Origin: an uncultured Alphaproteobacteria bacterium
GTDB taxonomy: Bacteria > Pseudomonadota > Alphaproteobacteria > HIMB59 > GCA-002718135
Assembly (NCBI GenBank): GCA_902602515.1
Contig: CACKRG010000003.1
Coordinates: 62,001-126,000 of the forward strand
Direction: 5' to 3'
DNA: 64,000 nt
Both the position numbers and the translations under genes were made by a program. This document shows positions 19,881 through 29,215 of the stretch, in pieces (within the stretch, counting starts at the first letter, position 1; each line of letters begins with the position of its first letter). The notes beneath the pieces were generated by a model. It did no database searches. It worked only from the letters and a program-made list of their open reading frames with translations, and was not told the origin of the DNA.

Positions 19881-20738
19881 ATGCTTTTGAGACATTATTT
19901 TTTAATTTTAATAATTACTTTTTTATTTGGAAGTGCCTACCCAGTTCAAAAAGTTATTTTTAATGAAAATGTACCCCCATTATTAATGGGAAGTTTAAGA
20001 ATGTTAGTAGTTTTTATATGCCTTTCACCTTTTTGGAGATTTCGAATTCCTGAAAAAAAATACTGGCTACCCCTTCTCTTTTTTTCGATCTCTATGGGTT
20101 TTTTAGCAAATGTCTTTATGACATTATCTTTAAATGAAGCAAATATAGTTTCTCCAATTATTATTGGTTCTCAACTGGCTGTACCCTTTGCAATATTATT
20201 AAGCTCATTTTTTTTAAAAGAGAAAGTAAGTATTAAAAAATGGGTGCTTATTTTTATCTCTTTTTTTGGCATTATTTTATTAGGCTTTGACCCATTAATA
20301 AGAAATGAAATTTTTGCGTTATTCTTAATTACGTTAATGGCATTCTTCTATGCTAGCGCACAAGTATTTTCAAGGTACCTAAAAGATTTAGAAGTTACTC
20401 TCACAAATGCGGTAATGGGACTAGTTGGATTTGTATTACTAATTATTTCATCATCAATTTTTGAAGGACAAACAATAAACGAAATAAAAAATATTAGTTT
20501 TCAGTCATGGTTATTAATATTGCATTCAGGTATATTTGTGTCAATTGCTGCACACATGTCGATGTTTTATTTGTATAGGATGTATCCTGTTAATAGAGTA
20601 TTTCCATTTTACGCTTTATTTCCTGTATTTGGTGTGTTGTTAACATTTATGATTTTTTATGAAATACCAACTTTAATTACTTTTATTGGTGGTGTAATCG
20701 TAATCGTAGCAACTTATTTTATAAATAAAGAAAATTAA
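19881..20738 (+). CDS. DMT superfamily (EamA) transporter
   Basis: 10-TM pattern with EamA repeats. Confidence 0.85.
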   Translation: MLLRHYFLILIITFLFGSAYPVQKVIFNENVPPLLMGSLRMLVVFICLSPFWRFRIPEKKYWLPLLFFSISMGFLANVFMTLSLNEANIVSPIIIGSQLAVPFAILLSSFFLKEKVSIKKWVLIFISFFGIILLGFDPLIRNEIFALFLITLMAFFYASAQVFSRYLKDLEVTLTNAVMGLVGFVLLIISSSIFEGQTINEIKNISFQSWLLILHSGIFVSIAAHMSMFYLYRMYPVNRVFPFYALFPVFGVLLTFMIFYEIPTLITFIGGVIVIVATYFINKEN

Positions 20739-20745
20739 ATTTTGA

Positions 20746-21513
20746 TTATTTAGCTGTCCATCCTCCATCAATTACTAGTGATGAACCAGTCATCATTGAT
20801 GCAGCATCTGAAGCAAGATAGACTACAGCACTAGCAATATCACTTTCTGTTGCTACTTTTCCTAAAGGTATGTTTTCAATTACAGATTTTTTAAAACTTT
20901 TATCTTTAAAAAATTTTTTGACCATTGGGGTTTCCACAAATGTAGGACAAACAGAATTAACTCTAATGTTGTGCTTAGCCAAATCAATAGCCATCCCTTT
21001 GGTAAGACCTTCAACACCAAACTTAGTCATATTATAAACACTTCTAAGAGGAGCTCCTACTTTACCTAACTGAGAAGAAATGTTTATTATTGATCCACCA
21101 ATTTTTTTTCTATTTTTTGATTTAAGCATAACTTTTGTAGCTAATTGAGCAATATCGAATGATGCTTTAATATTAAGATCAACCACTTCACTCATATCTT
21201 TTCTTTTAATTTTGGTGAAATATTCAGGTCTATTTGTGCCAGCATTATTTACTAAAATGTCTAATTTATTGATTTCAGAAAATATTTTTTTTATTTCTTT
21301 TAAATTAGTTACATCACACACATAATAACTACATTTCTTTTTGAGTTTTTTAATTTTGTTTTGAACAATTAAAAGATCTTTCTCTGTACGACTAAGAATT
21401 ATTACACTTGCGCCTGCTTCTGCTAACGCTATAGCACATGCTTTACCTATACCTTTGCCTGACCCTGTCACAAGAGCAGTCTTATTTTCTACATTAAAAT
21501 TTTTAAGAAACAT
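20746..21513 (-). CDS. Short-chain dehydrogenase/reductase (SDR)
   Basis: TGSGKGIGKA, NNAG, YxxxK (YNMTK) motifs. Confidence 0.92.
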   Translation of the reverse strand: MFLKNFNVENKTALVTGSGKGIGKACAIALAEAGASVIILSRTEKDLLIVQNKIKKLKKKCSYYVCDVTNLKEIKKIFSEINKLDILVNNAGTNRPEYFTKIKRKDMSEVVDLNIKASFDIAQLATKVMLKSKNRKKIGGSIINISSQLGKVGAPLRSVYNMTKFGVEGLTKGMAIDLAKHNIRVNSVCPTFVETPMVKKFFKDKSFKKSVIENIPLGKVATESDIASAVVYLASDAASMMTGSSLVIDGGWTAK

Positions 21514-21526
21514 TTGATCTGATTAT

Positions 21527-22186
21527 TTACAATGAAAAAATAGATTGATCTAATAAATTCATTTTTTTAATACACATTTGAAAATTATCTTCTAAATGGT
21601 AATCACCTGGAAACCCAATACATTTAATTCCAGCATTTATGGCAGAATTGCTACTTTCTTCAGTATCCTCTATTGCAAGACAATCTTCTGGCTGTAAATT
21701 TAATTTATCTAATGTAACTTTATAAATTTCTGGATGTGGTTTTTCATTTTTTACAAATGATTTATTACCAATGAATTCAAATTCTTCTTTTGAAATTTGA
21801 CCTGAAAGACTTTCAAATACTGCATCGACATTATTTAAAGTTGTAGAGGTTGAGAAAGCAAGTTTAATATTATTATCTTTTGTATACTTAATTATTTCAT
21901 CAACGCTCTTTCTTAATTTTTGTTTATTCTGAATAATGAACGAGCTAAAGATTTCTGTTTTTCTATTTCTAATTTGTGAAGCATTTACATTAACATTATT
22001 TTTTTCAGCAAAATCTTCTACCCTTTTTGTCCCCCCAGATTTTTTTAACAAAATTTTATAGTCTTGCTCATCCCAATACCAATCAAGTCCAGCTTCTTTA
22101 AAAGCTTCATTAAATGCGTTACGTTGAATGTTAGAAGATTCAATTAGTGTCCCAATAGATCCAAATAGAAGTGCTTTATATTTCAT
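21527..22186 (-). CDS. HAD-superfamily (CbbY/PGMB-like) protein lacking the DxD catalytic motif
   Basis: Overall HAD-IA pattern (NEKPHPEIY, AIEDTEESSNSAINAGI) but N-terminal motif is FGSIGTL instead of FDxDGTL. Confidence 0.8.
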   Translation of the reverse strand: MKYKALLFGSIGTLIESSNIQRNAFNEAFKEAGLDWYWDEQDYKILLKKSGGTKRVEDFAEKNNVNVNASQIRNRKTEIFSSFIIQNKQKLRKSVDEIIKYTKDNNIKLAFSTSTTLNNVDAVFESLSGQISKEEFEFIGNKSFVKNEKPHPEIYKVTLDKLNLQPEDCLAIEDTEESSNSAINAGIKCIGFPGDYHLEDNFQMCIKKMNLLDQSIFSL

Positions 22187-22204
22187 AAGATTAGAAATTT
22201 ATTA

Positions 22205-23086
22205 TTAACCTTTTACTGCTCCAGCAGTTAAACCACTTATTAATTGTCTTTGGAAAAACATGATTATCATAAAAAGTGGTGCTGTTGCTGAAACAACACT
22301 TGAGACTGCCCACATATAATTTCCACTATGTTCAATAGTACCCAAATAAGCATTAATTTTAGGAACCATTGTATAATTCTGCTGATTTAAAAGAAGTGAA
22401 GTAACTGTAAAATCATTATAGGCTAACATCATACTGAATAAACCTGCTGTAACAACTCCAGGCCACATAACAGGCATTATAACAAAGCGAAACGCTTGAA
22501 AATATGAACAGCCATCAATTAGTGCGCTTTCATCTAACTCTTTAGGAACTGTTTTAAAGAAGGAATAAAGTAACCATAATGTAAAGGGTTGATTGATTGC
22601 AACTAAAACAATTATGGTAGTTGGAAGTATGCCCCAAACGTTCAATTGGAAGAAAGGAAACAGATAACCAGAAACTAGCGTAATGTGTGGCATCGCTCTA
22701 AAAATCAACGCAGCTATTAAAATCCAAAAAGTATATTTATATGTCGATCTAGACAATGCATAAGCACCTAATGTTCCTAAAAATAAAGAGATCGTAACAA
22801 CTGAAACAGTAATAATAATTGTATTCATTGTAGCTTTCCAAAATTCACCTTCAGTCCAAGACTCTACATATGCTTTAACTGTAGAAGTATCCCCTGTTTC
22901 AATCAAAGTATTAACTCCTGTGACTGCAAACATCCAATCAGCTCTTGAGAAAAAGTCGGCTTTTACTTTAAATGATCCCCAAAAAGTCCATATAAAAGGG
23001 AACACAGAAACAATTAACCAAGCAAGAATAAAAAAACTATTTATTAAAATTAGTTGTTTTGAGTATCTGTTAATTTTTGATTCCAT
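22205..23086 (-). CDS. Carbohydrate-type ABC transporter permease (MalG/UgpE-like)
   Basis: CUT1 permease; DESALIDGCSYFQAFRFVIMPVMWPG EAA loop. Confidence 0.92.
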   Translation of the reverse strand: MESKINRYSKQLILINSFFILAWLIVSVFPFIWTFWGSFKVKADFFSRADWMFAVTGVNTLIETGDTSTVKAYVESWTEGEFWKATMNTIIITVSVVTISLFLGTLGAYALSRSTYKYTFWILIAALIFRAMPHITLVSGYLFPFFQLNVWGILPTTIIVLVAINQPFTLWLLYSFFKTVPKELDESALIDGCSYFQAFRFVIMPVMWPGVVTAGLFSMMLAYNDFTVTSLLLNQQNYTMVPKINAYLGTIEHSGNYMWAVSSVVSATAPLFMIIMFFQRQLISGLTAGAVKG

Positions 23087-23087
23087 A

Positions 23088-24116
23088 TTATCTTTCTGTC
23101 CTAAATTCTCTCCATGTTCTTATAAGTACTGGTGTTAGTAGGATAGCTACACCAATGATAGTTAACATAGATGTTGCTCCTGCAGACCCAAATAACATTT
23201 TGTTTTCACTTCTTAAGTCATTATAAATCATCCAAGAAAGTGATTGAGCAACTCCTTCAGCAGCAAACCCAATTATTGGCTCAAGAACTCTAAAATTATC
23301 CATGAGACAAATTAATATAATAAATGTTGCTACCGGATAAAGATGTGGAATAACAATATGTCTGACTCGTTCATATCTTGAGGCACCATCTATGATCGCT
23401 GCTTCAATTGGATCTTGAGGAACAGTTTGTAATGCAGCATAAAAGACAACAAAAGCAAATGGTGTATTATGCCAAATCCCATAAATAATCAGAGTAATCC
23501 AAGTCAATTGACTTGAGGACTTTAGTGATAGGTTTGGATCATCAAATAAGAATTGAATAAATGAACCTAATATTCCCTTAGCATCTATCATCCAAAATAA
23601 AACGAGAGATCCAATCAATGGTGTTACAATCATAGGAAGTATAACACCAAAAATGGTTGGGCCTTTTAAACTTTTTGTAATTGTATTTACACTTAAAGCA
23701 ACGATGAACCCTAAAACTACAACTGGTGGTGTAACGGCAAAACAAAATGTAAGTGTAAATAAAAGTGCTTTGTAAAAAGGTAAATTTAGTAAGATATCCG
23801 TAAACTCAGCCATAGATGAGGAATTAGTCCAGGCCTCTTTAATTTCATCAAAAGCCAAATGGTTTCTATCGCCGTATGTTCCTAAACCATTGAATCTTCC
23901 AAGAGGCTGTTCTTCTTGTAATTTTGTTGTTGCTTCAATATCAACTTTTGTTTCTGTTTTACATCCAAATGGATCACATTTTTCTACTTCCATTAAAATT
24001 TGTTCAGGCTCAATATGAAGAGATTGAAAAAAACTAGAAATAATTGGAAGGCCAATAAATAATAGCATTGCCAATCCACTTGGAAAGAAGAACCAAAAAA
24101 ATGTTCTGTGGGGCAT
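23088..24116 (-). CDS. Carbohydrate-type ABC transporter permease (MalF/UgpA-like)
   Basis: EAAIIDGASRYERVRHIVIPHLYP EAA loop. Confidence 0.92.
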   Translation of the reverse strand: MPHRTFFWFFFPSGLAMLLFIGLPIISSFFQSLHIEPEQILMEVEKCDPFGCKTETKVDIEATTKLQEEQPLGRFNGLGTYGDRNHLAFDEIKEAWTNSSSMAEFTDILLNLPFYKALLFTLTFCFAVTPPVVVLGFIVALSVNTITKSLKGPTIFGVILPMIVTPLIGSLVLFWMIDAKGILGSFIQFLFDDPNLSLKSSSQLTWITLIIYGIWHNTPFAFVVFYAALQTVPQDPIEAAIIDGASRYERVRHIVIPHLYPVATFIILICLMDNFRVLEPIIGFAAEGVAQSLSWMIYNDLRSENKMLFGSAGATSMLTIIGVAILLTPVLIRTWREFRTER

Positions 24117-24134
24117 CTATTTCTTACTAAAAAA

Positions 24135-24162
24135 AAAGTGGAACATAATAATGTTCCACTTT
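24135..24162 (-). terminator. Hairpin between the SBP gene and downstream permease genes
   Basis: AAAGTGGAACAT-aata-ATGTTCCACTTT, perfect 12 bp stem, 4 nt loop. Confidence 0.75.
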
Positions 24163-24182
24163 ATCATAAATATTTATAGGAT

Positions 24183-25418
24183 TTATAGAAAACCTTGCTC
24201 AGTAGCTTTTGCTACGTAAGCAGCTTCTACATCCGCTAATGCTTTTTCAGCAGACTCATTTCCTTGAAGGAATTCAACAAGTTCTGTACTCAAAGCACCA
24301 TGTAATAGACTCATGTATGGTAAGCTTGGGTAAGGTGTTGCACCTCTGTTAGCAGCGTCAACAACTGGTCCTGCTGTATCTCCAGGCGAATAACCATCAA
24401 TCAACCAAATTGTTGCATTTGGATTAGCATTTGCCATTTCTGTTGAAGTTGCTGCACCTAAAAGAGCTCTAAAAGATGCTTCTGCATTTACATCAGAAGT
24501 ATTTGTTGCAATTCCAAATCCATCCCACCATAGAGTTGTTGCTGGTTTACTTCCACCACCTACAGATGGAGAAGGAGCTAATCTAGTATCAGCTTTAATT
24601 GCTTGATCACCTTCGTCATCTAACAATGAAGCTGCGCCTGAATTCCAGATGTGCATTAATGCTACATTACCAGACTCCCATTCTTCTTTAACTGCATTTG
24701 TATCTTGAGTTAAGAAATCAGGGTTACTTACTTCGGTTAATCTTTTAAGCATGTTAAGAGCAGCTACACCTTTAGCATTATTTACACTAACTTCAGCTGT
24801 TCCAGCTTTAAAGAAATCACCTCCGTGACCAAGGTACATGTTTACAAACTCTTGACCTAGGTTCCATCCAGATTTGAAAGCACCAGCATATGGGTTAGCC
24901 ATTTTACCAGAAGCTTTAATTTTTTCTGCAGCCGCAATTACCTCTTCATATGTTGAAGGAACTGCGATACCTAAATCATTAAGAATACTTTCTCTGTACC
25001 AAAGATGTTGAGCATTAGCCATAAATGCTACTGCATAGATTTTACCATCAATCACAATTTTTTGATTGTCTTGTAATGCACTTCCGTATTTAGCAACTAA
25101 ATCATCAAGTGGACGAATTAAGTTATCATTCATTAAAGTCGTGATTGAACCATTAGTTACAAGTTTAGCAGAGAACTCAGCTGGGTTAGCTGATAGTGCT
25201 GCTACTTGTAGTTTGTTATGATCAACTGAATGAGTTACAGAAAAATCTGCATCAGGTCCTGCACAACTTTTTACTTCATCCATGAAAATTCTGTATGTTG
25301 TAAATTCGTTTGCTAGAATCTTTATTGATCCATCTGTTACTCCACAAGGCGAGTGCCCATCGGCATATGCACCTGTGCTAACAAATGTGAACAATAGAGC
25401 TATTAATAGTTTTTTCAT
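24183..25418 (-). CDS. Carbohydrate-type ABC transporter substrate-binding protein
   Basis: Signal peptide MKKLLIALLFTFVSTGAYA; SBP_bac_1-like; LWYRESILNDLGI. Confidence 0.9.
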   Translation of the reverse strand: MKKLLIALLFTFVSTGAYADGHSPCGVTDGSIKILANEFTTYRIFMDEVKSCAGPDADFSVTHSVDHNKLQVAALSANPAEFSAKLVTNGSITTLMNDNLIRPLDDLVAKYGSALQDNQKIVIDGKIYAVAFMANAQHLWYRESILNDLGIAVPSTYEEVIAAAEKIKASGKMANPYAGAFKSGWNLGQEFVNMYLGHGGDFFKAGTAEVSVNNAKGVAALNMLKRLTEVSNPDFLTQDTNAVKEEWESGNVALMHIWNSGAASLLDDEGDQAIKADTRLAPSPSVGGGSKPATTLWWDGFGIATNTSDVNAEASFRALLGAATSTEMANANPNATIWLIDGYSPGDTAGPVVDAANRGATPYPSLPYMSLLHGALSTELVEFLQGNESAEKALADVEAAYVAKATEQGFL

Positions 25419-25440
25419 ATATTTCCCCTTATTAATAAAG

Positions 25441-25453
25441 TGTGAAATTCACA
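25441..25453. promoter_or_regulatory. Short palindrome upstream of the SBP gene
   Basis: TGTGAA-A-TTCACA, perfect arms around one central base. Confidence 0.35.
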
Positions 25454-25509
25454 TTTAAGTATAAATCCTTTATATTAGTATTAAAAAATAATGCAATAAT
25501 ATGAATTGA

Positions 25510-25527
25510 TATTCAAGATTTTGAATA
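25510..25527. promoter_or_regulatory. Candidate operator, TATTCA-N6-TGAATA
   Basis: TATTCA-agattt-TGAATA 20 bp upstream of lacI-family ATG, in the divergent SBP/LacI region; same palindrome at 28157 and 32359. Confidence 0.65.
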
Positions 25528-25547
25528 TTAAAATGGGGGGATAATTC

Positions 25548-26546
25548 ATGAGTTTTAAAAAGACTGCGACATCACAGGACGTAGCAAAACTAGCAGGAGT
25601 ATCCCAATCAGCTGTTTCTAGATGTTTTACTAAAGGTGCTAGCATTTCTAGTAGAACAAAGTTGAGAGTCTTGGAAGCAGCTAGAAAATTAAAATATAAA
25701 GCACCTAATATTTCTTCTAATTCAATATCTAATGATGATAGCGGATTAGTGGCTGTCATTTTACCTTACGTTACAAGCAGATATTATCCGGAAGTTTTAA
25801 TAGAGTTACATGAAGCACTTAGGAATGGGGGTTTTAGAATTTTATTAATTACGACTGATGATGGAGAGGAATTAGATGAAAAATTAATACAGCCATACTT
25901 AAAAGAAAAACTAACTGCAATAATATCAGCCACAAAACCTACTGAAAAATTTGTTGAAGACTGCAATCAAAAAAGAATACAGTTTATTGCCTATAATAGA
26001 AGTTGGAATATACCAACAATAAGTTCCGTTGCGTGTGATCACCGTCATGGAGGAGAAATAGTTGCTGAATATTTTACCAAAAAAAATCATAAAAATATTG
26101 GCCTTATTGAAGGACCAAAAGGATCTTTCGTTAGCGATGAGCGATGCAAAGGTTTTAAAAATTATCTTAAAAATAATAAAAAAGTTAAATTAAATATTGA
26201 AAAAGGTTTTTTTACTTATGAAGGTGGCTATCAAGCAACTGAAAAAATTTTTAATAAAAACATAAGTGCAATATTTTGTGCTGATGACACAATGGCATTT
26301 GGATGTTTAGATTATATTAAAAAAAATACTTCGTTAAAAACACCTTCTCAATTAGAAATTATAGGCTATGACGATATATCAATGTCATCTTGGGAGTCAT
26401 ATAACCTGACAACTGTCAGACAACCTATTAGACAAATGTCAAAACTAGCAACCCAATTAATAAATGAATATATTAAGGATCCAGATTTTGAACCTATAAA
26501 TCACATTGTACAAGGAAGACTTATAAAAAGAAAAACTACAAAATAA
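25548..26546 (+). CDS. LacI-family transcriptional regulator
   Basis: N-terminal HTH ATSQDVAKLAGVSQSAVSRCF; periplasmic-binding-like C-terminal domain. Confidence 0.94.
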   Translation: MSFKKTATSQDVAKLAGVSQSAVSRCFTKGASISSRTKLRVLEAARKLKYKAPNISSNSISNDDSGLVAVILPYVTSRYYPEVLIELHEALRNGGFRILLITTDDGEELDEKLIQPYLKEKLTAIISATKPTEKFVEDCNQKRIQFIAYNRSWNIPTISSVACDHRHGGEIVAEYFTKKNHKNIGLIEGPKGSFVSDERCKGFKNYLKNNKKVKLNIEKGFFTYEGGYQATEKIFNKNISAIFCADDTMAFGCLDYIKKNTSLKTPSQLEIIGYDDISMSSWESYNLTTVRQPIRQMSKLATQLINEYIKDPDFEPINHIVQGRLIKRKTTK

Positions 26547-26547
26547 T

Positions 26548-26967
26548 TTATATAAATTTTAATCCCATCTGTTCGAAAACACCATGGTTATCTACCATAA
26601 CGTAATTATCTAAAAACTTTCCATCTTTAATTGTCCAAAAATCTGAAAATTGCATTTTTATAGATTTGCCTGTTGGTTCTACTCCAAGATATTTTCCACT
26701 ATGTGTGCCTGTTAAAAATCCTGTTGCACTAATCCATTCACCTTCAGCAACCACAATATCATTTTTTACATGGTAATCTGGAAATGCTTCATAAAAAGGT
26801 TTTAGAACTTTGTATTTAAAATTTTCTATACCATGGATATCGCCAAAACCTGGAGGGCCATGCCAAACCATATTATTATGCCAGTATTTGTGTTGTGCTT
26901 CTAGATCTTGAGCATTAAGTGCATCATACATATCAGCTAATAATTTTTTACTTTCATCTAAAGTCAT
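26548..26967 (-). CDS. SnoaL-like (NTF2-fold) protein, single domain
   Basis: YWHNNMVWHGPPGFGDIHGIENFKYKVLKPFYEAFPDYH SnoaL-type pattern. Confidence 0.85.
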   Translation of the reverse strand: MTLDESKKLLADMYDALNAQDLEAQHKYWHNNMVWHGPPGFGDIHGIENFKYKVLKPFYEAFPDYHVKNDIVVAEGEWISATGFLTGTHSGKYLGVEPTGKSIKMQFSDFWTIKDGKFLDNYVMVDNHGVFEQMGLKFI

Positions 26968-28103
26968 TTTTTATCTCCTAAAATTTGCATTAGAATTGCA
27001 AGCTCATTAAAACCAGTCCACTCTTTAATAATTTTATTATTTTTAATTTCCCATTGAGTGATTCCCCACAAATACACTTCTCTATTAGATGGTTGGCCAT
27101 ATGAGCCATTCCCTTTATGCGTTCCTACTGCGCCCCAACGAACCGATACTAAATAGCCATCTTTTGTATTTCCCATCCAGTATAAATCTTCAATACTGAG
27201 TGCAAGATCAGGAAACGAAGCTAAAAGTGAAATTATAAATTTTCTTAATTGCAAAACTCCTTTAAATTTACGACCAGTTGAACCTTCAAATTCTACCTTA
27301 CTCGAGTATGCTTTATTTATTGCAGAAAAGTTTCGTCTATTCCAAATTGTATCATAAACTGCATGGACAAACTCTCTTAGATTTGTAATTTTATCTGGAA
27401 TATCAAAACTAATTGGTTTTAATTTAGTAATATTTCTAGTTGGCTTGGAGTTTTTAAAATGAGGGGCATAAGGACCTGCAATTCCCTCATCAACAAGTTG
27501 CTTGGCAACTTGATTTAAATCTAATCCGAGTTGTTTAATTAAACCTGCTGTATCGTAGACAACATTTTCGTAATAAATTTCATTATTTTTGGCTACACAA
27601 TTCGCAATACAAAATAATCTTACTTTTTTACCAGTTGGTTTGGAAAATTTGCTAAATCCAGTATTTGTTCCAGTAATAATTGTCCTATGCGAAGTATGAA
27701 AACTTACATTTTCATCTCCTGCCCAAATAACTTCATCTGCAAATAATCGAATATCTGGAAAGGCATTGTTGGTATGTACAGTATCAGCTACAATTTTTTC
27801 AGATCCAGATTGTAAACCAAACTCATCCCAAACTCTGCAATCTTTACTATAGGTGTCATAAATATACCCAATATTTTTTTCTTCCCATATTTGATACGTA
27901 ATCCTTACAATATAATCTATTATATTTTTATACTGATCCTCAAAACCCTTCATTGATTGATGTTTAAGTTTTTTTGGTTTTGGATTTAATGATTTAGTTG
28001 TTCCTCCACCTCCGTATGCTTTTAATGAAACATCATAACTCTTAGGCATATGATGATCTTGAAGGGCTTCTGGTCTTTTGTCTGTAATTTTATTAAATTT
28101 CAT
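26964..28103 (-). CDS. Two-domain SnoaL-like protein
   Basis: MKGFEDQYKNIIDYIVRITYQIWEE and second half VSVRWGAVGTHKGNGSYG; overlaps the 26548 gene by 4 nt. Confidence 0.78.
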   Translation of the reverse strand: MKFNKITDKRPEALQDHHMPKSYDVSLKAYGGGGTTKSLNPKPKKLKHQSMKGFEDQYKNIIDYIVRITYQIWEEKNIGYIYDTYSKDCRVWDEFGLQSGSEKIVADTVHTNNAFPDIRLFADEVIWAGDENVSFHTSHRTIITGTNTGFSKFSKPTGKKVRLFCIANCVAKNNEIYYENVVYDTAGLIKQLGLDLNQVAKQLVDEGIAGPYAPHFKNSKPTRNITKLKPISFDIPDKITNLREFVHAVYDTIWNRRNFSAINKAYSSKVEFEGSTGRKFKGVLQLRKFIISLLASFPDLALSIEDLYWMGNTKDGYLVSVRWGAVGTHKGNGSYGQPSNREVYLWGITQWEIKNNKIIKEWTGFNELAILMQILGDKK

Positions 28104-28156
28104 AATTTGTATTTCTAATGAGATACATTTAAAAATATTTCAAAGCAATGAAATTT

Positions 28157-28174
28157 TATTCAAAAAAATGAATA
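28157..28174. promoter_or_regulatory. Candidate operator, TATTCA-N6-TGAATA
   Basis: TATTCA-aaaaaa-TGAATA in the divergent region between the 26964 and 28211 genes. Confidence 0.65.
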
Positions 28175-28210
28175 TTGTCTTTTTTAGCTTATTAATATAA
28201 TCAAAATAAA

Positions 28211-29215
28211 ATGACTGATCTTCAAGCAGAAAAAAAATTAGTTTTAGATTATTTCAATGAAATAGATAGTTGCAACATTGATACATTATCTGAAGTTATA
28301 TCTAAATACTCATCAGAAGATTTTAGTATGAAATGTACACATCCATTCAACGAACTGAGAAGTATCGATCTTATTGTTAATAATCTTTGGAAGCCAATTA
28401 AAAATTCATTTTCACCTATACAACGTCGATTAGATATATTTTATGCTGGGATAAATTCACTAGATAAAAATAAAGGGAAATGGATCTCCAGCATGGGTCA
28501 TTTCATGGGTGTTTTCAATAAGCCATTTGTAGGCCTTAAGCCAAATTATAAATCTATTTTATTAAGATTTGCTGAATTTTACAAAGTGGAAAATAATAAA
28601 ATTACTGAAGGAGCTATTTTCTTAGATGTAATGAATTTAATGCAGCAACTAGGTCTTTCTATCATTCCTGAATCTACAGGTCTCGTTTGTGTAACACCAG
28701 GACCAATGAATCATAAAGGTTTAAAATTTGATGTTTCTAATCAAAGTGAAAGTCAAAAAACATTAGATTTAATTCACAGAATGCGCGATCGACTTGTTAA
28801 AGGATCCAAAATGCAATCTTACAAAGAAGAATTAGAATTAGATTGGCATAAAGACATGATTTGGTGGGGACCAGGAGGTATAGGAGCTTCATATACTATT
28901 GATGGTTATCAAAAAGGCCACACAAAACCATTTCAAGATGGTTTAGAGTTTGTTCGTTTCAATGGACACATACTTAGCAGCTCTGAAGACGATCTAGGAG
29001 GTTGGTTTGGTTGGCCAAATTTAATTATGAAACCTAAGGGAGAATATTTAGGATTAACGAATGCAAGTGATGTTGAATCAGAAATGAGAGTTGTAGATTT
29101 ATATCGAAGAGATGGAGATAAACTGGCTGAAAATTGGATCTTTATTGATCATTTGCATTTTTTAAAAAAACTAGGAGTAGATCTTTTAGAAAGAGCAAAA
29201 TTTTTAAATCAGTAA
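28211..29215 (+). CDS. Two-domain SnoaL-like protein
   Basis: Second half KDMIWWGPGGIGASYTIDGYQKGHTKPFQ matches the SnoaL pattern; first half TGVFNKPFVGLKP-like. Confidence 0.78.
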   Translation: MTDLQAEKKLVLDYFNEIDSCNIDTLSEVISKYSSEDFSMKCTHPFNELRSIDLIVNNLWKPIKNSFSPIQRRLDIFYAGINSLDKNKGKWISSMGHFMGVFNKPFVGLKPNYKSILLRFAEFYKVENNKITEGAIFLDVMNLMQQLGLSIIPESTGLVCVTPGPMNHKGLKFDVSNQSESQKTLDLIHRMRDRLVKGSKMQSYKEELELDWHKDMIWWGPGGIGASYTIDGYQKGHTKPFQDGLEFVRFNGHILSSSEDDLGGWFGWPNLIMKPKGEYLGLTNASDVESEMRVVDLYRRDGDKLAENWIFIDHLHFLKKLGVDLLERAKFLNQ

